A stretch of DNA of 14,710 nt, taken from contig WRJV01000311.1 in NCBI GenBank assembly GCA_009778415.1, forward strand, positions 1-14,710, given 5' to 3'. The first letter of the stretch is position 1. Each line of letters starts with the position of its first letter. The DNA comes from Clostridiales bacterium (GTDB lineage Bacteria > Bacillota > Clostridia > Peptostreptococcales > Anaerovoracaceae). Made by a program: the position numbers and the translations under genes. The notes under the pieces were generated by a model that saw nothing but the letters and a program-made list of their open reading frames with translations, searched no databases and was not told the origin of the DNA. This document shows, in pieces, positions 1 to 6,351 of the stretch.

Positions 1-22
1 GGGCTCCGCCCCATACCCCGGC

Positions 23-49
23 GGAACTCGGAAATGAATTCCTCGTTCC
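23..49. repeat. Imperfect inverted repeat in the gene-free left edge
   Basis: GGAAC (23-27) pairs with GTTCC (45-49), and inside it GGAA (30-33) pairs with TTCC (39-42), with a two-base internal mismatch on each side. It is the first of several hairpins in a row at this edge. A GC-rich element, GGGCTCCGCCCC, lies just before it at 1-12 and can also fold on itself. No reading frame of note crosses the first 150 bases. This looks like an intergenic palindromic repeat, but whether it recurs in the genome cannot be seen from one copy. Confidence 0.4.
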
Positions 50-52
50 TCA

Positions 53-88
53 CGCGGGCGATGCCCGCGCACCGCGTACACACGCGGT
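53..88. repeat. Two adjacent short GC-rich hairpins
   Basis: Two perfect 7-bp stems lie back to back. CGCGGGC (53-59) pairs with GCCCGCG (63-69) around a 3-base loop, and ACCGCGT (71-77) pairs with ACGCGGT (82-88) around a 4-base loop. Neither is followed by a T-run on the plus strand, so they are not classic intrinsic terminators by themselves. They lie directly before the larger hairpin at 91-154 and may belong to the same intergenic repeat or terminator cluster. Confidence 0.5.
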
Positions 89-90
89 GA

Positions 91-154
91 TTAGTAACTT
101 ACGGACGCAAAAATTCTTGTTTTTTATTTGCAATTTTTGTCCGTAAGTTACTAA
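91..154. repeat. Large inverted repeat / long hairpin before the MFS gene
   Basis: TTAGTAACTTACGGAC (91-106) is a perfect 16-bp inverted copy of 139-154. After a two-base bulge (107-108) the stem continues as AAAAATT (109-115) against AATTTTT (132-138), leaving a 16-base T-rich loop. The total is about 23 pairs, much longer than a usual terminator stem. Possible roles are a bidirectional terminator insulating the MFS promoter, a binding site, or the remnant ends of a tiny mobile element. The AT-rich inside contrasts with the GC-rich hairpins to its left. An ATG at 154 sits in the edge of the right arm and is not a credible start. Confidence 0.65.
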
Positions 155-171
155 TGAAAAGGCAAATTCGC

Positions 172-200
172 TTGAATTTTTTGCGTAACAATATTATACT
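172..200 (+). promoter_or_regulatory. Sigma-70/SigA-type promoter for the MFS gene
   Basis: The -35 box TTGAAT (172-177) and -10 box TATACT (195-200) are separated by exactly 17 bp. Transcription would start near 207-208, which is at the ATG (208) of the MFS gene. There is no purine-rich ribosome-binding site between the -10 box and that ATG. The combination predicts a leaderless or near-leaderless mRNA. Confidence 0.6.
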
Positions 201-207
201 ATTAAGC

Positions 208-1575
208 ATGAGCAGCTATACGTCCGAACAAAAATCCACAATCGTCGTGGTTATAATAACAGCATTTGCAGCAACGTTCACGGGAAGCGCACTCAATCTC
301 TCGATACCAGCAATGGGAAGGGATTTCAACGTGAGCGCAAGCATGATTGGATGGGTAGTGACGAGCTATATGCTCACAGTCGCAGCCTTGTCTGTGCCAT
401 TTGGGAGGCTTGCGGACGTAACGCGTAAAAAAAAGGTGTTTTTGCCCGGATTGTTGATTTTTTCTGTTTCCTCGTTGTCGTCTGCTTTCATGTGGGACTT
501 TACGGGCATGATCGTGCTTAGGGCGCTTCAAGGGGTGGGTGGCGCAATGATTTTTTGCACAAACACCGCGATACTGATAAGCGCGTTCCCCGGCAGCGAA
601 CGCGGAAAGGTATTGGGCTATTCAGTTGCATCGACGTACATCGGGCTTTCGGCGGGACCTGTCGTAGGGGGCCTAATGAACCACTATTTCGGATGGCGCT
701 CTATTTTTTTGCTGACGTTCGTCATCAGCGGGATGGTTTTTTACACTGCTCTCAGGAAGCTGCCAGAGGGCGGCGCGAGCGAACATGAATTATCATTTGA
801 CATCCTCGGGAATTTGTTGTATATTACTATGATAGTTGCATTGATGTACGGGTTTTCCGCAATATCGACTTCGAGGGCGTCTGTGGCCTTGATTGCAGCC
901 GGAGCGCTGCTTGTTGTCGCGTTTGTGTGGCACGAGCTGAAAACCGAATACCCGATAATACAAATACGGTCATTTACCGGAAACGTCGCTTACGCGTTTT
1001 CGAACATCGCCGCATTGCTGAACTATGGGTCGACTTTTGCAATCGGGTATTTGCTCTCGATCTATCTGCAAGTAGTATTGGGGTATTCGTCGCAGGCGGC
1101 AGGGCTTGTTTTGATCACCCAGCCGGCTGTCATGGCGCTGCTTTCGCCTTATGCGGGCAACCTGTCGGACAGGGTGTCGCCGTTTTTGCTGGCTTCGGCC
1201 GGTATGGGGTGCTGCGCGGTGGGAATCGTATTTTTCATCTTCATCAGCACCAGCTACCCGCTTTGGCTGATAATATTGGCGCTAGTCATTACAGGGATAG
1301 GGTTCGCCTTGTTTTCTTCGCCAAACACCAATGCGGTAATGGCCTGCGTAGAAGCGAAAGACTACGGCGTCGCGTCGTCGATACTCGCCACGATGCGGTC
1401 GCTGGGCCATACGTCAAGCATGGCAATAGTAACGCTCGTAGTGGGCATGTACATGGGCAACAGCGCCCTCGCAAGCGCTGCCCCTGAAGTTTTGATAAAA
1501 ATGATGCATACTTCATTCAAGATATTTGCAGTCATTTGTTTAATCGGCATATTTTTTTCAGCTAAAAGAAAGTAA
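208..1575 (+). CDS. MFS transporter, 14-TM drug:H+ antiporter (DHA2/EmrB-like)
   Basis: A 455-residue integral membrane protein, probably a proton-driven exporter of drugs or metabolites in the cytoplasmic membrane. About 14 hydrophobic helices are visible from residue 13 to 451, as in the DHA2 family. Signature motif A is GRLADVTRKKK (66-76), the motif B-like stretch is RALQGVGGA (105-113), and motif C is GPVVGG (150-155), typical of antiporters. The first helix reads TGSALNLSIP rather than the LDxTIVNVALP of EmrB/QacA, so the usual acidic residue there is missing; I recall this variant from clostridial and archaeal members. An in-frame ATG at 154 would add 18 polar/basic residues and lies inside a hairpin arm; ATG 208 was chosen because a promoter ends directly before it. 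The diguanylate cyclase gene follows after 15 bp. The substrate cannot be told. Confidence 0.88.
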   Translation: MSSYTSEQKSTIVVVIITAFAATFTGSALNLSIPAMGRDFNVSASMIGWVVTSYMLTVAALSVPFGRLADVTRKKKVFLPGLLIFSVSSLSSAFMWDFTGMIVLRALQGVGGAMIFCTNTAILISAFPGSERGKVLGYSVASTYIGLSAGPVVGGLMNHYFGWRSIFLLTFVISGMVFYTALRKLPEGGASEHELSFDILGNLLYITMIVALMYGFSAISTSRASVALIAAGALLVVAFVWHELKTEYPIIQIRSFTGNVAYAFSNIAALLNYGSTFAIGYLLSIYLQVVLGYSSQAAGLVLITQPAVMALLSPYAGNLSDRVSPFLLASAGMGCCAVGIVFFIFISTSYPLWLIILALVITGIGFALFSSPNTNAVMACVEAKDYGVASSILATMRSLGHTSSMAIVTLVVGMYMGNSALASAAPEVLIKMMHTSFKIFAVICLIGIFFSAKRK

Positions 1576-1590
1576 CTCAGAGGTGTATTA

Positions 1591-2751
1591 ATGGCAAAAA
1601 TTTTGGCTCAAGATATCAACATAATAACGCAGTACAGAAAATGGAACAGGCTCCTGTTCCGCGTATACTGGGCAGTTTTCGGGGTGTTTGTGGTTTTCGC
1701 GGCAATCCTGTACTTCTACCAGCAGTTTGGGCACAACCCCGAAGCAATACAGTTCGATTTCAGGTTTTACATTGCCCTGCCAATAATTACGATTTTCATT
1801 TTATTGTCGGTCACCAACATATTGTACTATTTAGCGTTTTCACGCTGGACGTCCTTTATACAGGCCTGCTATATTCTGACAGTGTACATTATTCTCTGCA
1901 CCGTAATAATCAGCATCAACTACCACAATTTCATGCTCTACACTTTGTACGCCGGGCCCATTATGCTCTCGGTGCTTTACCTTGACGTAAACGTGATCAA
2001 CTACACCTGCCTCACCTGCGTCGCGGCCTACACGGTGGCAAGCCTGGTGTTCATACTGCCCTACGGCAACCCCGAATACTACGGGTGGACGACTTACAGC
2101 CTCTTCACGGCGTTCACTTTGCTGGCGATCGCCTATATCATCGCAAGGCTGATCCTCGCCCGCATCAACGAAGCAGTCGACACGGCGAAATCCCTTGCCA
2201 TGGAGAAGGAGCAGCTGAGCCGGGAATTGGAACGCGACTCTTTTACAAGGCTGTTCAACCACATAGCTTTTTACCAGCGGCTGGACCAGTGCATACAGAA
2301 CGCCCAGAACGCGAACACGGTGTTCTCGCTCATCATCATGGACATAGACGACTTCAAGCAGATCAACGACAATTTTGGTCATGCGAACGGTGACATCGTG
2401 CTATTGAAATTCGTCGAAACAATAAACAAGGAAATCTCAGCTGACGACCTTGCTTTCCGATACGGCGGGGAAGAGTTCATCATGCTGTGCCCCAAGCCGA
2501 TCGACTACGCCGTGTCGCTGGCTGAACGGGTCCGCAAACGGTTCAGCTCGCACGTTTTTGCGCAGTTGAGCGGCAACCGTGTCACCGTCAGTTCTGGCGT
2601 GTGCGAATACGAAAGCAGCTTCGGCGGCAGGCGCGAATTCTTCTCGGCAGCGGACAAAGCTCTGTATTATGCCAAGCAGGACGGCAAAAACCGGACGGCA
2701 GCAGCAAACGGCAGCTACAAGATATACAATGACGCAACATACCAGAAATAA
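1591..2751 (+). CDS. Membrane-bound diguanylate cyclase (GGDEF domain)
   Basis: A 386-residue protein that should make cyclic di-GMP from two GTP. Residues 20-190 form about six transmembrane helices with no recognisable named sensor domain; a short linker helix (190-214) leads to the GGDEF domain. Domain landmarks are RDSFTRLFNH (215-224), the metal/GTP region DIDDFKQIND (251-260) with NFGHANGD, the active-site GGEEF (292-296), and the end motif ADKALYYAKQDGKNR (354-368). All are intact, so activity is expected. The RxxD inhibitory site that normally lies five residues before GGEEF reads SADD (283-286), so product feedback inhibition through that site should be absent. A good Shine-Dalgarno (AGAGGTG) precedes ATG 1591, and spacing to both neighbours suggests co-transcription with the MFS gene and cardiolipin synthase. 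Confidence 0.92.
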   Translation: MAKILAQDINIITQYRKWNRLLFRVYWAVFGVFVVFAAILYFYQQFGHNPEAIQFDFRFYIALPIITIFILLSVTNILYYLAFSRWTSFIQACYILTVYIILCTVIISINYHNFMLYTLYAGPIMLSVLYLDVNVINYTCLTCVAAYTVASLVFILPYGNPEYYGWTTYSLFTAFTLLAIAYIIARLILARINEAVDTAKSLAMEKEQLSRELERDSFTRLFNHIAFYQRLDQCIQNAQNANTVFSLIIMDIDDFKQINDNFGHANGDIVLLKFVETINKEISADDLAFRYGGEEFIMLCPKPIDYAVSLAERVRKRFSSHVFAQLSGNRVTVSSGVCEYESSFGGRREFFSAADKALYYAKQDGKNRTAAANGSYKIYNDATYQK

Positions 2752-2783
2752 TGAAATTCCAAGCATGGAAGCCACATCGACTT

Positions 2784-2789
2784 GGAGGG
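2784..2789 (+). promoter_or_regulatory. Ribosome-binding site fixing the TTG start of cardiolipin synthase
   Basis: GGAGGG lies 5 bases before TTG 2794. The alternative in-frame TTG at 2782 would overlap this site and has no Shine-Dalgarno of its own. The nearby ATG at 2765 is out of frame. The site therefore decides for the 2794 start. Confidence 0.65.
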
Positions 2790-2793
2790 CAAA

Positions 2794-4260
2794 TTGTTTG
2801 ACTACAGCGCGATTTTAGCAAGAATACCGTATCTCTTGACAGTGCTCGGCATCGTCAATATTTTTATTGCGCTGGCAATTATTTTCCTTGAAAGGAAAAA
2901 CCCTACCGCAACGCTTGCCTGGATCATGATCCTCTTCTTGCTCCCAGTCGTCGGCCTGGTGCTGTACGTCTTCCTTTCGCAGAACATTTCGCGGCAAAAG
3001 ATGTTCCGGCTCACAAAATACGAGGAGGACGCCATCGACGGCGCGCTTGCCGGCCAGATCAAAGAGATCGGTGCCAGCGAGTTCGAGTTTTCCACGGTGG
3101 AGGCCAGGCGCTGGAAGGACATGATCAAGCTCAACCAGACCTATGCAAGCGCGTTCCTCACCCAAAACAACAGGCTCTTCATAATGACCGACGGCGCCCA
3201 CATGTTCGATTGCCTGATTGAGGACATCAGAAACGCCAAGCAGTCGATCAACGTGATGTTTTTCATAATCAAAAATGATTTCGCGGGCAGGAAGCTGATC
3301 GACGAACTCACGAAAAAAGCCAGCGAGGGGGTAGAGACCAGGCTTTTGATAGACGCGATGGGGAGCAGGCAGATTTCCTCAAAGGGCCTTGAGGAGTTCG
3401 AGCGGGCCGGCGGCAGGTACGCGCTCTTCTTCCCCCCGAAAATCAAGTACCTCAACATGAAGCTCAACTACAGGAACCACAGGAAGATCACGGTAATCGA
3501 CGGCGAACTGGGGTATATCGGCGGGTTCAACATAGGGAAAGAGTATTTGGGGCAAAAGAAGAAGTTCGGGTACTGGAGGGACACCCACCTGAAGGTGCTG
3601 GGCAGCGGCGTTCAGGACATAAACGCCAGGTTCCTCCTGGACTGGAGGTTTGCGTCCAAAGAGAACGTGGTTTTGTCGGAGGCGTATTATTCAGAGGTGA
3701 TATCGGTGGGGATAAGCGGGCTCCAGATCGTGTCCAGCGGTCCGGATTCCCAAAAGGAGGAGATAAAGCGCTGCTACATGAAGATGATCACCTCGGCGCG
3801 CAAGAACGTGTTCATACAGACGCCATATTTCGTGCCGGACGCGAGCATACTCGAATCGCTGAAAATGGCGGCGCTGGCCGGCGTCGACGTAAGGATAATG
3901 ATACCGTGCAAGCCCGACCACATGTTTGTGTACTGGGCCACGTACGCTTACGTGGGGGAACTGCTGAATTCCGGCGTTCGGGTGTTCATATACGAAAACG
4001 GGTTTCTGCACGCCAAGACAGTGGTGGTCGACGGCGAAGTCGCTTCGATAGGCTCGGCAAATTTCGATATGAGAAGCTTCAGGCTGAATTTTGAAGCGAA
4101 CGCTGTAATATACGACGCGGCGGAAGCGTACAAGCTTGAAGCCGTGTTTGAAAACGACATGCTGCACAGCCGCGAGCTCACAAAAACAGCATACCGCAAG
4201 AGGTCTGTTTTCATCCGGTTCAAGGAGTCGATCTCAAGGCTGCTGTCCGATTTGTTATAG
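2794..4260 (+). CDS. cls: Cardiolipin synthase (two HKD/PLD domains)
   Basis: A 488-residue membrane phosphatidyltransferase that joins two phosphatidylglycerols into cardiolipin and glycerol. Two N-terminal transmembrane helices (about 15-33 and 40-63), the second holding the NPTATLAWIMIL stretch, are followed by two phospholipase-D domains. HKD motif 1 is H229-R-K231-x4-D236 followed by GGFNIG, and HKD motif 2 is H406-A-K408-x4-D413 followed by GSANFDMRS. Both catalytic motifs are complete, and the length fits bacterial Cls (about 480-500). The start is TTG with a GGAGGG site 5 bases upstream. It lies 42 bp after the diguanylate cyclase and 70 bp before glyA, in the same direction. More than one cls paralogue is common in Bacillota, so the exact paralogue is uncertain. 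Confidence 0.93.
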   Translation: MFDYSAILARIPYLLTVLGIVNIFIALAIIFLERKNPTATLAWIMILFLLPVVGLVLYVFLSQNISRQKMFRLTKYEEDAIDGALAGQIKEIGASEFEFSTVEARRWKDMIKLNQTYASAFLTQNNRLFIMTDGAHMFDCLIEDIRNAKQSINVMFFIIKNDFAGRKLIDELTKKASEGVETRLLIDAMGSRQISSKGLEEFERAGGRYALFFPPKIKYLNMKLNYRNHRKITVIDGELGYIGGFNIGKEYLGQKKKFGYWRDTHLKVLGSGVQDINARFLLDWRFASKENVVLSEAYYSEVISVGISGLQIVSSGPDSQKEEIKRCYMKMITSARKNVFIQTPYFVPDASILESLKMAALAGVDVRIMIPCKPDHMFVYWATYAYVGELLNSGVRVFIYENGFLHAKTVVVDGEVASIGSANFDMRSFRLNFEANAVIYDAAEAYKLEAVFENDMLHSRELTKTAYRKRSVFIRFKESISRLLSDLL

Positions 4261-4311
4261 GTAAGCCACTATTCGCCGCGCATGTGCGACAGCCTGCGCC
4301 AGTTGATTGTC

Positions 4312-4320
4312 AAAGGAGGG
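4312..4320 (+). promoter_or_regulatory. Ribosome-binding site for glyA
   Basis: AAAGGAGGG lies 10 bases before ATG 4331. An in-frame TTG at 4307 would place the site inside the coding region and add eight residues foreign to the family, so ATG 4331 is the better start. The 70-bp gap after cardiolipin synthase shows no convincing terminator or promoter. Confidence 0.7.
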
Positions 4321-4330
4321 AAAGAAAGAG

Positions 4331-5572
4331 ATGTATTTCAACAGTTTAGATGTCATCGACCCTGCAGCGGGCGCCATAATCAGAAGGGAAATGGCGAGGC
4401 AGGAAAACAAAATCGAAATGATCGCATCGGAGAATTTCACCAGCAGGGCGGTGATGGAAGCGTGCGGCAGCGCGCTTACCAACAAATACGCCGAAGGGTA
4501 CCCGGGCAAAAGGTATTACGGAGGTTGCGAGCACGTGGACGAAATCGAGGAGCTTGCCATCGAGCGGGCAAAAAAACTCTTCGGCGCGGAATACGCCAAC
4601 GTGCAGCCCCATTCCGGCGCGAGCGCCAACATAGCGGTGTACTTCGCTTTGCTCAAGCCGGGTGACACGGTGCTTGGAATGAGCCTGTCAAACGGAGGGC
4701 ACCTGACTCACGGCAGCCCGGCGAACATATCGGGGCAATACTACAATTTTATACCATACGGCATCAAGGACGACACAGAGACGATCGACTTTGACCAGGT
4801 GCGAAAACTTGCCAAGGAGCACAAGCCAAAGATGATAGTCGCTGGCGCCAGCGCATACCCAAGGATCATCGACGCTGCGAAATTCAGGGAAATCGCGGAC
4901 GAGGTAGGCGCGATGCTGATGGTCGACATGGCGCACTTCGCGGGGCTCGTCGCTGTTGGGGAACACCCAAACCCGGTGCCGTATGCAGACGTGGTGACTA
5001 CCACCACCCACAAGACGCTGAGGGGCCCGAGGGGCGGGACGATACTGGCCAAGGCAGATTTTGGCGCACGGCTGAACAAAGGCATATTCCCAGGCATGCA
5101 GGGCGGCCCGCTGATGCACATAATCGCCGGTAAAGCAGTATGCTTCCAAGAAGCGCTGAAGCCCGAGTTTGCGCAATACCAGAGGCAGGTCGTAGCGAAC
5201 GCGAAAACCTTGGCGGCTGAGCTGGTCAAGTACGGGTTTTCGCTGGTGTCCGGCGGCACCGACAACCACCTCATACTGGTCAACCTGATCAACAAGGGCT
5301 TGACTGGAAAAGACGCGGAAAGGATGCTCGACGACGCCAACATCACTACAAACAAGAACGCCGTACCAAACGACCCGCAGAGCCCGTTCATAACCAGCGG
5401 ACTCCGGCTGGGGACCCCGGCGACGACCACTCGCGGGTTTGTAGAGGCGGACGTAGCCGAAGTGGCAAGGGCTATCTCCCTGGTCCTCGACAACCCCGGA
5501 GACCAGGGCAAGTCAGACGAGGCAAAGGCGATAGTCAAGAGGCTCTGCGAAGCCCACCCGCTGTACAAATGA
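4331..5572 (+). CDS. glyA: Serine hydroxymethyltransferase
   Basis: A 413-residue cytosolic PLP enzyme that interconverts serine plus tetrahydrofolate with glycine plus 5,10-methylene-THF, feeding one-carbon metabolism. It starts like the family (N-terminal SLDVIDPAAGAIIRREMARQ) and carries ENKIEMIASENF (25-36), NKYAEGYPGKRYYGG (51-65), the cofactor-ring Asp and His in VDMAHFAGLVA (D199, H202), and the Schiff-base Lys K228 in TTTTHKTLRGPRGG. The C-terminal SGLRLGTPATTTRG is also intact. Length matches bacterial GlyA (about 410-420), and no residue looks out of place. Its stop codon overlaps the start of the next gene (ATGA), implying translational coupling to the site-2 protease. Confidence 0.97.
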   Translation: MYFNSLDVIDPAAGAIIRREMARQENKIEMIASENFTSRAVMEACGSALTNKYAEGYPGKRYYGGCEHVDEIEELAIERAKKLFGAEYANVQPHSGASANIAVYFALLKPGDTVLGMSLSNGGHLTHGSPANISGQYYNFIPYGIKDDTETIDFDQVRKLAKEHKPKMIVAGASAYPRIIDAAKFREIADEVGAMLMVDMAHFAGLVAVGEHPNPVPYADVVTTTTHKTLRGPRGGTILAKADFGARLNKGIFPGMQGGPLMHIIAGKAVCFQEALKPEFAQYQRQVVANAKTLAAELVKYGFSLVSGGTDNHLILVNLINKGLTGKDAERMLDDANITTNKNAVPNDPQSPFITSGLRLGTPATTTRGFVEADVAEVARAISLVLDNPGDQGKSDEAKAIVKRLCEAHPLYK

Positions 5573-6306
5573 GAAGGTTTTTCGACCCTGCAACGGTTAT
5601 CTTGCTTTTAGTCCTGGCGCAATCGTCGATCGCCAGCGGAAAGTTTGCTGACCCGCTGGGCTGGCTGGTGGGCACGCTGCTGTTTCTGCCGGGCATACTG
5701 ATAGCGCTTTCGTTTCACGAGTTCGCACACGCGTTCGTCGCATACAGGAGCGGAGACGATACGCCGAAGCTGCAGGGCCGCGTCACGCTGAACCCGGTGG
5801 CGCACATAGACCCTTTTGGGTTTCTGTGCATCCTTTTCATCGGTTTCGGCTGGGGCAAGCCTGTAATGGTGGACCCGAGGTATTTCAAGTCGCGAAAGAG
5901 GGACGAGATTTTGGTTTCACTGGCAGGGGTCGCGATGAACCTGCTGCTCGCCGTTTTGTTTGGCGTCTTGTTCGCGGTACTGGCAAAAACGGTGCCGGGG
6001 TTTGTTTTCATATCGAGCATCGGGGGCATTGTATGCACGATAATAGCAAACGCAGTATGGATCAACCTCGTGCTGATGGTGTTCAACCTGATCCCGATAC
6101 CGCCCCTTGACGGCTTCAACCTGGTGTCCGAATTGCTGAACATCAAGTATACGGAGACCTATTACAGGATATACCAAAACGGGATGTGGGTGCTGATGGG
6201 GCTGATACTGCTCAGCAACGTGACAAGTATCGACGTGCTCGGCACGATCTTTAGGCACACCGCAGCCCCGCTGTATTATTTTTTGATGCACTTGTATCTC
6301 TGGTAG
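5569..6306 (+). CDS. Site-2 protease family (M50) intramembrane zinc metalloprotease
   Basis: A 245-residue polytopic membrane protein of the compact, PDZ-less M50 group. The zinc motif HEFAH (H50, E51, H54) sits in a transmembrane helix, and the second conserved site NLIPIPPLDGFN (173-184) supplies the third zinc ligand, D181. The stretch LNPVAHIDPFGFL (74-86) and WGKPVMVDPRYFK (95-107) are typical of this subgroup. About five to six hydrophobic segments are present (roughly 7-23, 33-56, 84-96, 116-140, 147-176, 205-220). Such proteins cleave membrane-embedded substrates, but small members are poorly characterised and the substrate here is unknown. ATG 5569 overlaps the glyA stop by four bases (ATGA), and clpB follows after 45 bp. 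Confidence 0.9.
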   Translation: MRRFFDPATVILLLVLAQSSIASGKFADPLGWLVGTLLFLPGILIALSFHEFAHAFVAYRSGDDTPKLQGRVTLNPVAHIDPFGFLCILFIGFGWGKPVMVDPRYFKSRKRDEILVSLAGVAMNLLLAVLFGVLFAVLAKTVPGFVFISSIGGIVCTIIANAVWINLVLMVFNLIPIPPLDGFNLVSELLNIKYTETYYRIYQNGMWVLMGLILLSNVTSIDVLGTIFRHTAAPLYYFLMHLYLW

Positions 6307-6310
6307 GAAA

Positions 6311-6342
6311 CGAATTAAGCAGGGAGCGAATCAAGTAGGGAG
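6311..6342 (+). repeat. Tandem 16-bp duplication of the clpB ribosome-binding region
   Basis: CGAATTAAGCAGGGAG (6311-6326) is followed directly by CGAATCAAGTAGGGAG (6327-6342), two copies with two mismatches. Each contains GGGAG, but only the second is correctly placed: 9 bases before ATG 6352. The first copy would be a decoy or standby site 25 bases away. The duplication lies in the short gap between the protease gene and clpB. Confidence 0.75.
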
Positions 6343-6351
6343 CGTATGCAG

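Noticed and set aside
154..207. ATG 154 as the start of the MFS protein
   Set aside because: It lies in the right arm of a long hairpin, has no Shine-Dalgarno, adds a polar/basic 18-residue extension unlike MFS N-termini, and would put the TTGAAT/TATACT promoter inside the gene.
4261..4311. Possible terminator or promoter between cardiolipin synthase and glyA
   Set aside because: Only a weak near-palindrome (CGCGCATGTGCG) is present, with no T-run and no convincing -10/-35 pair.
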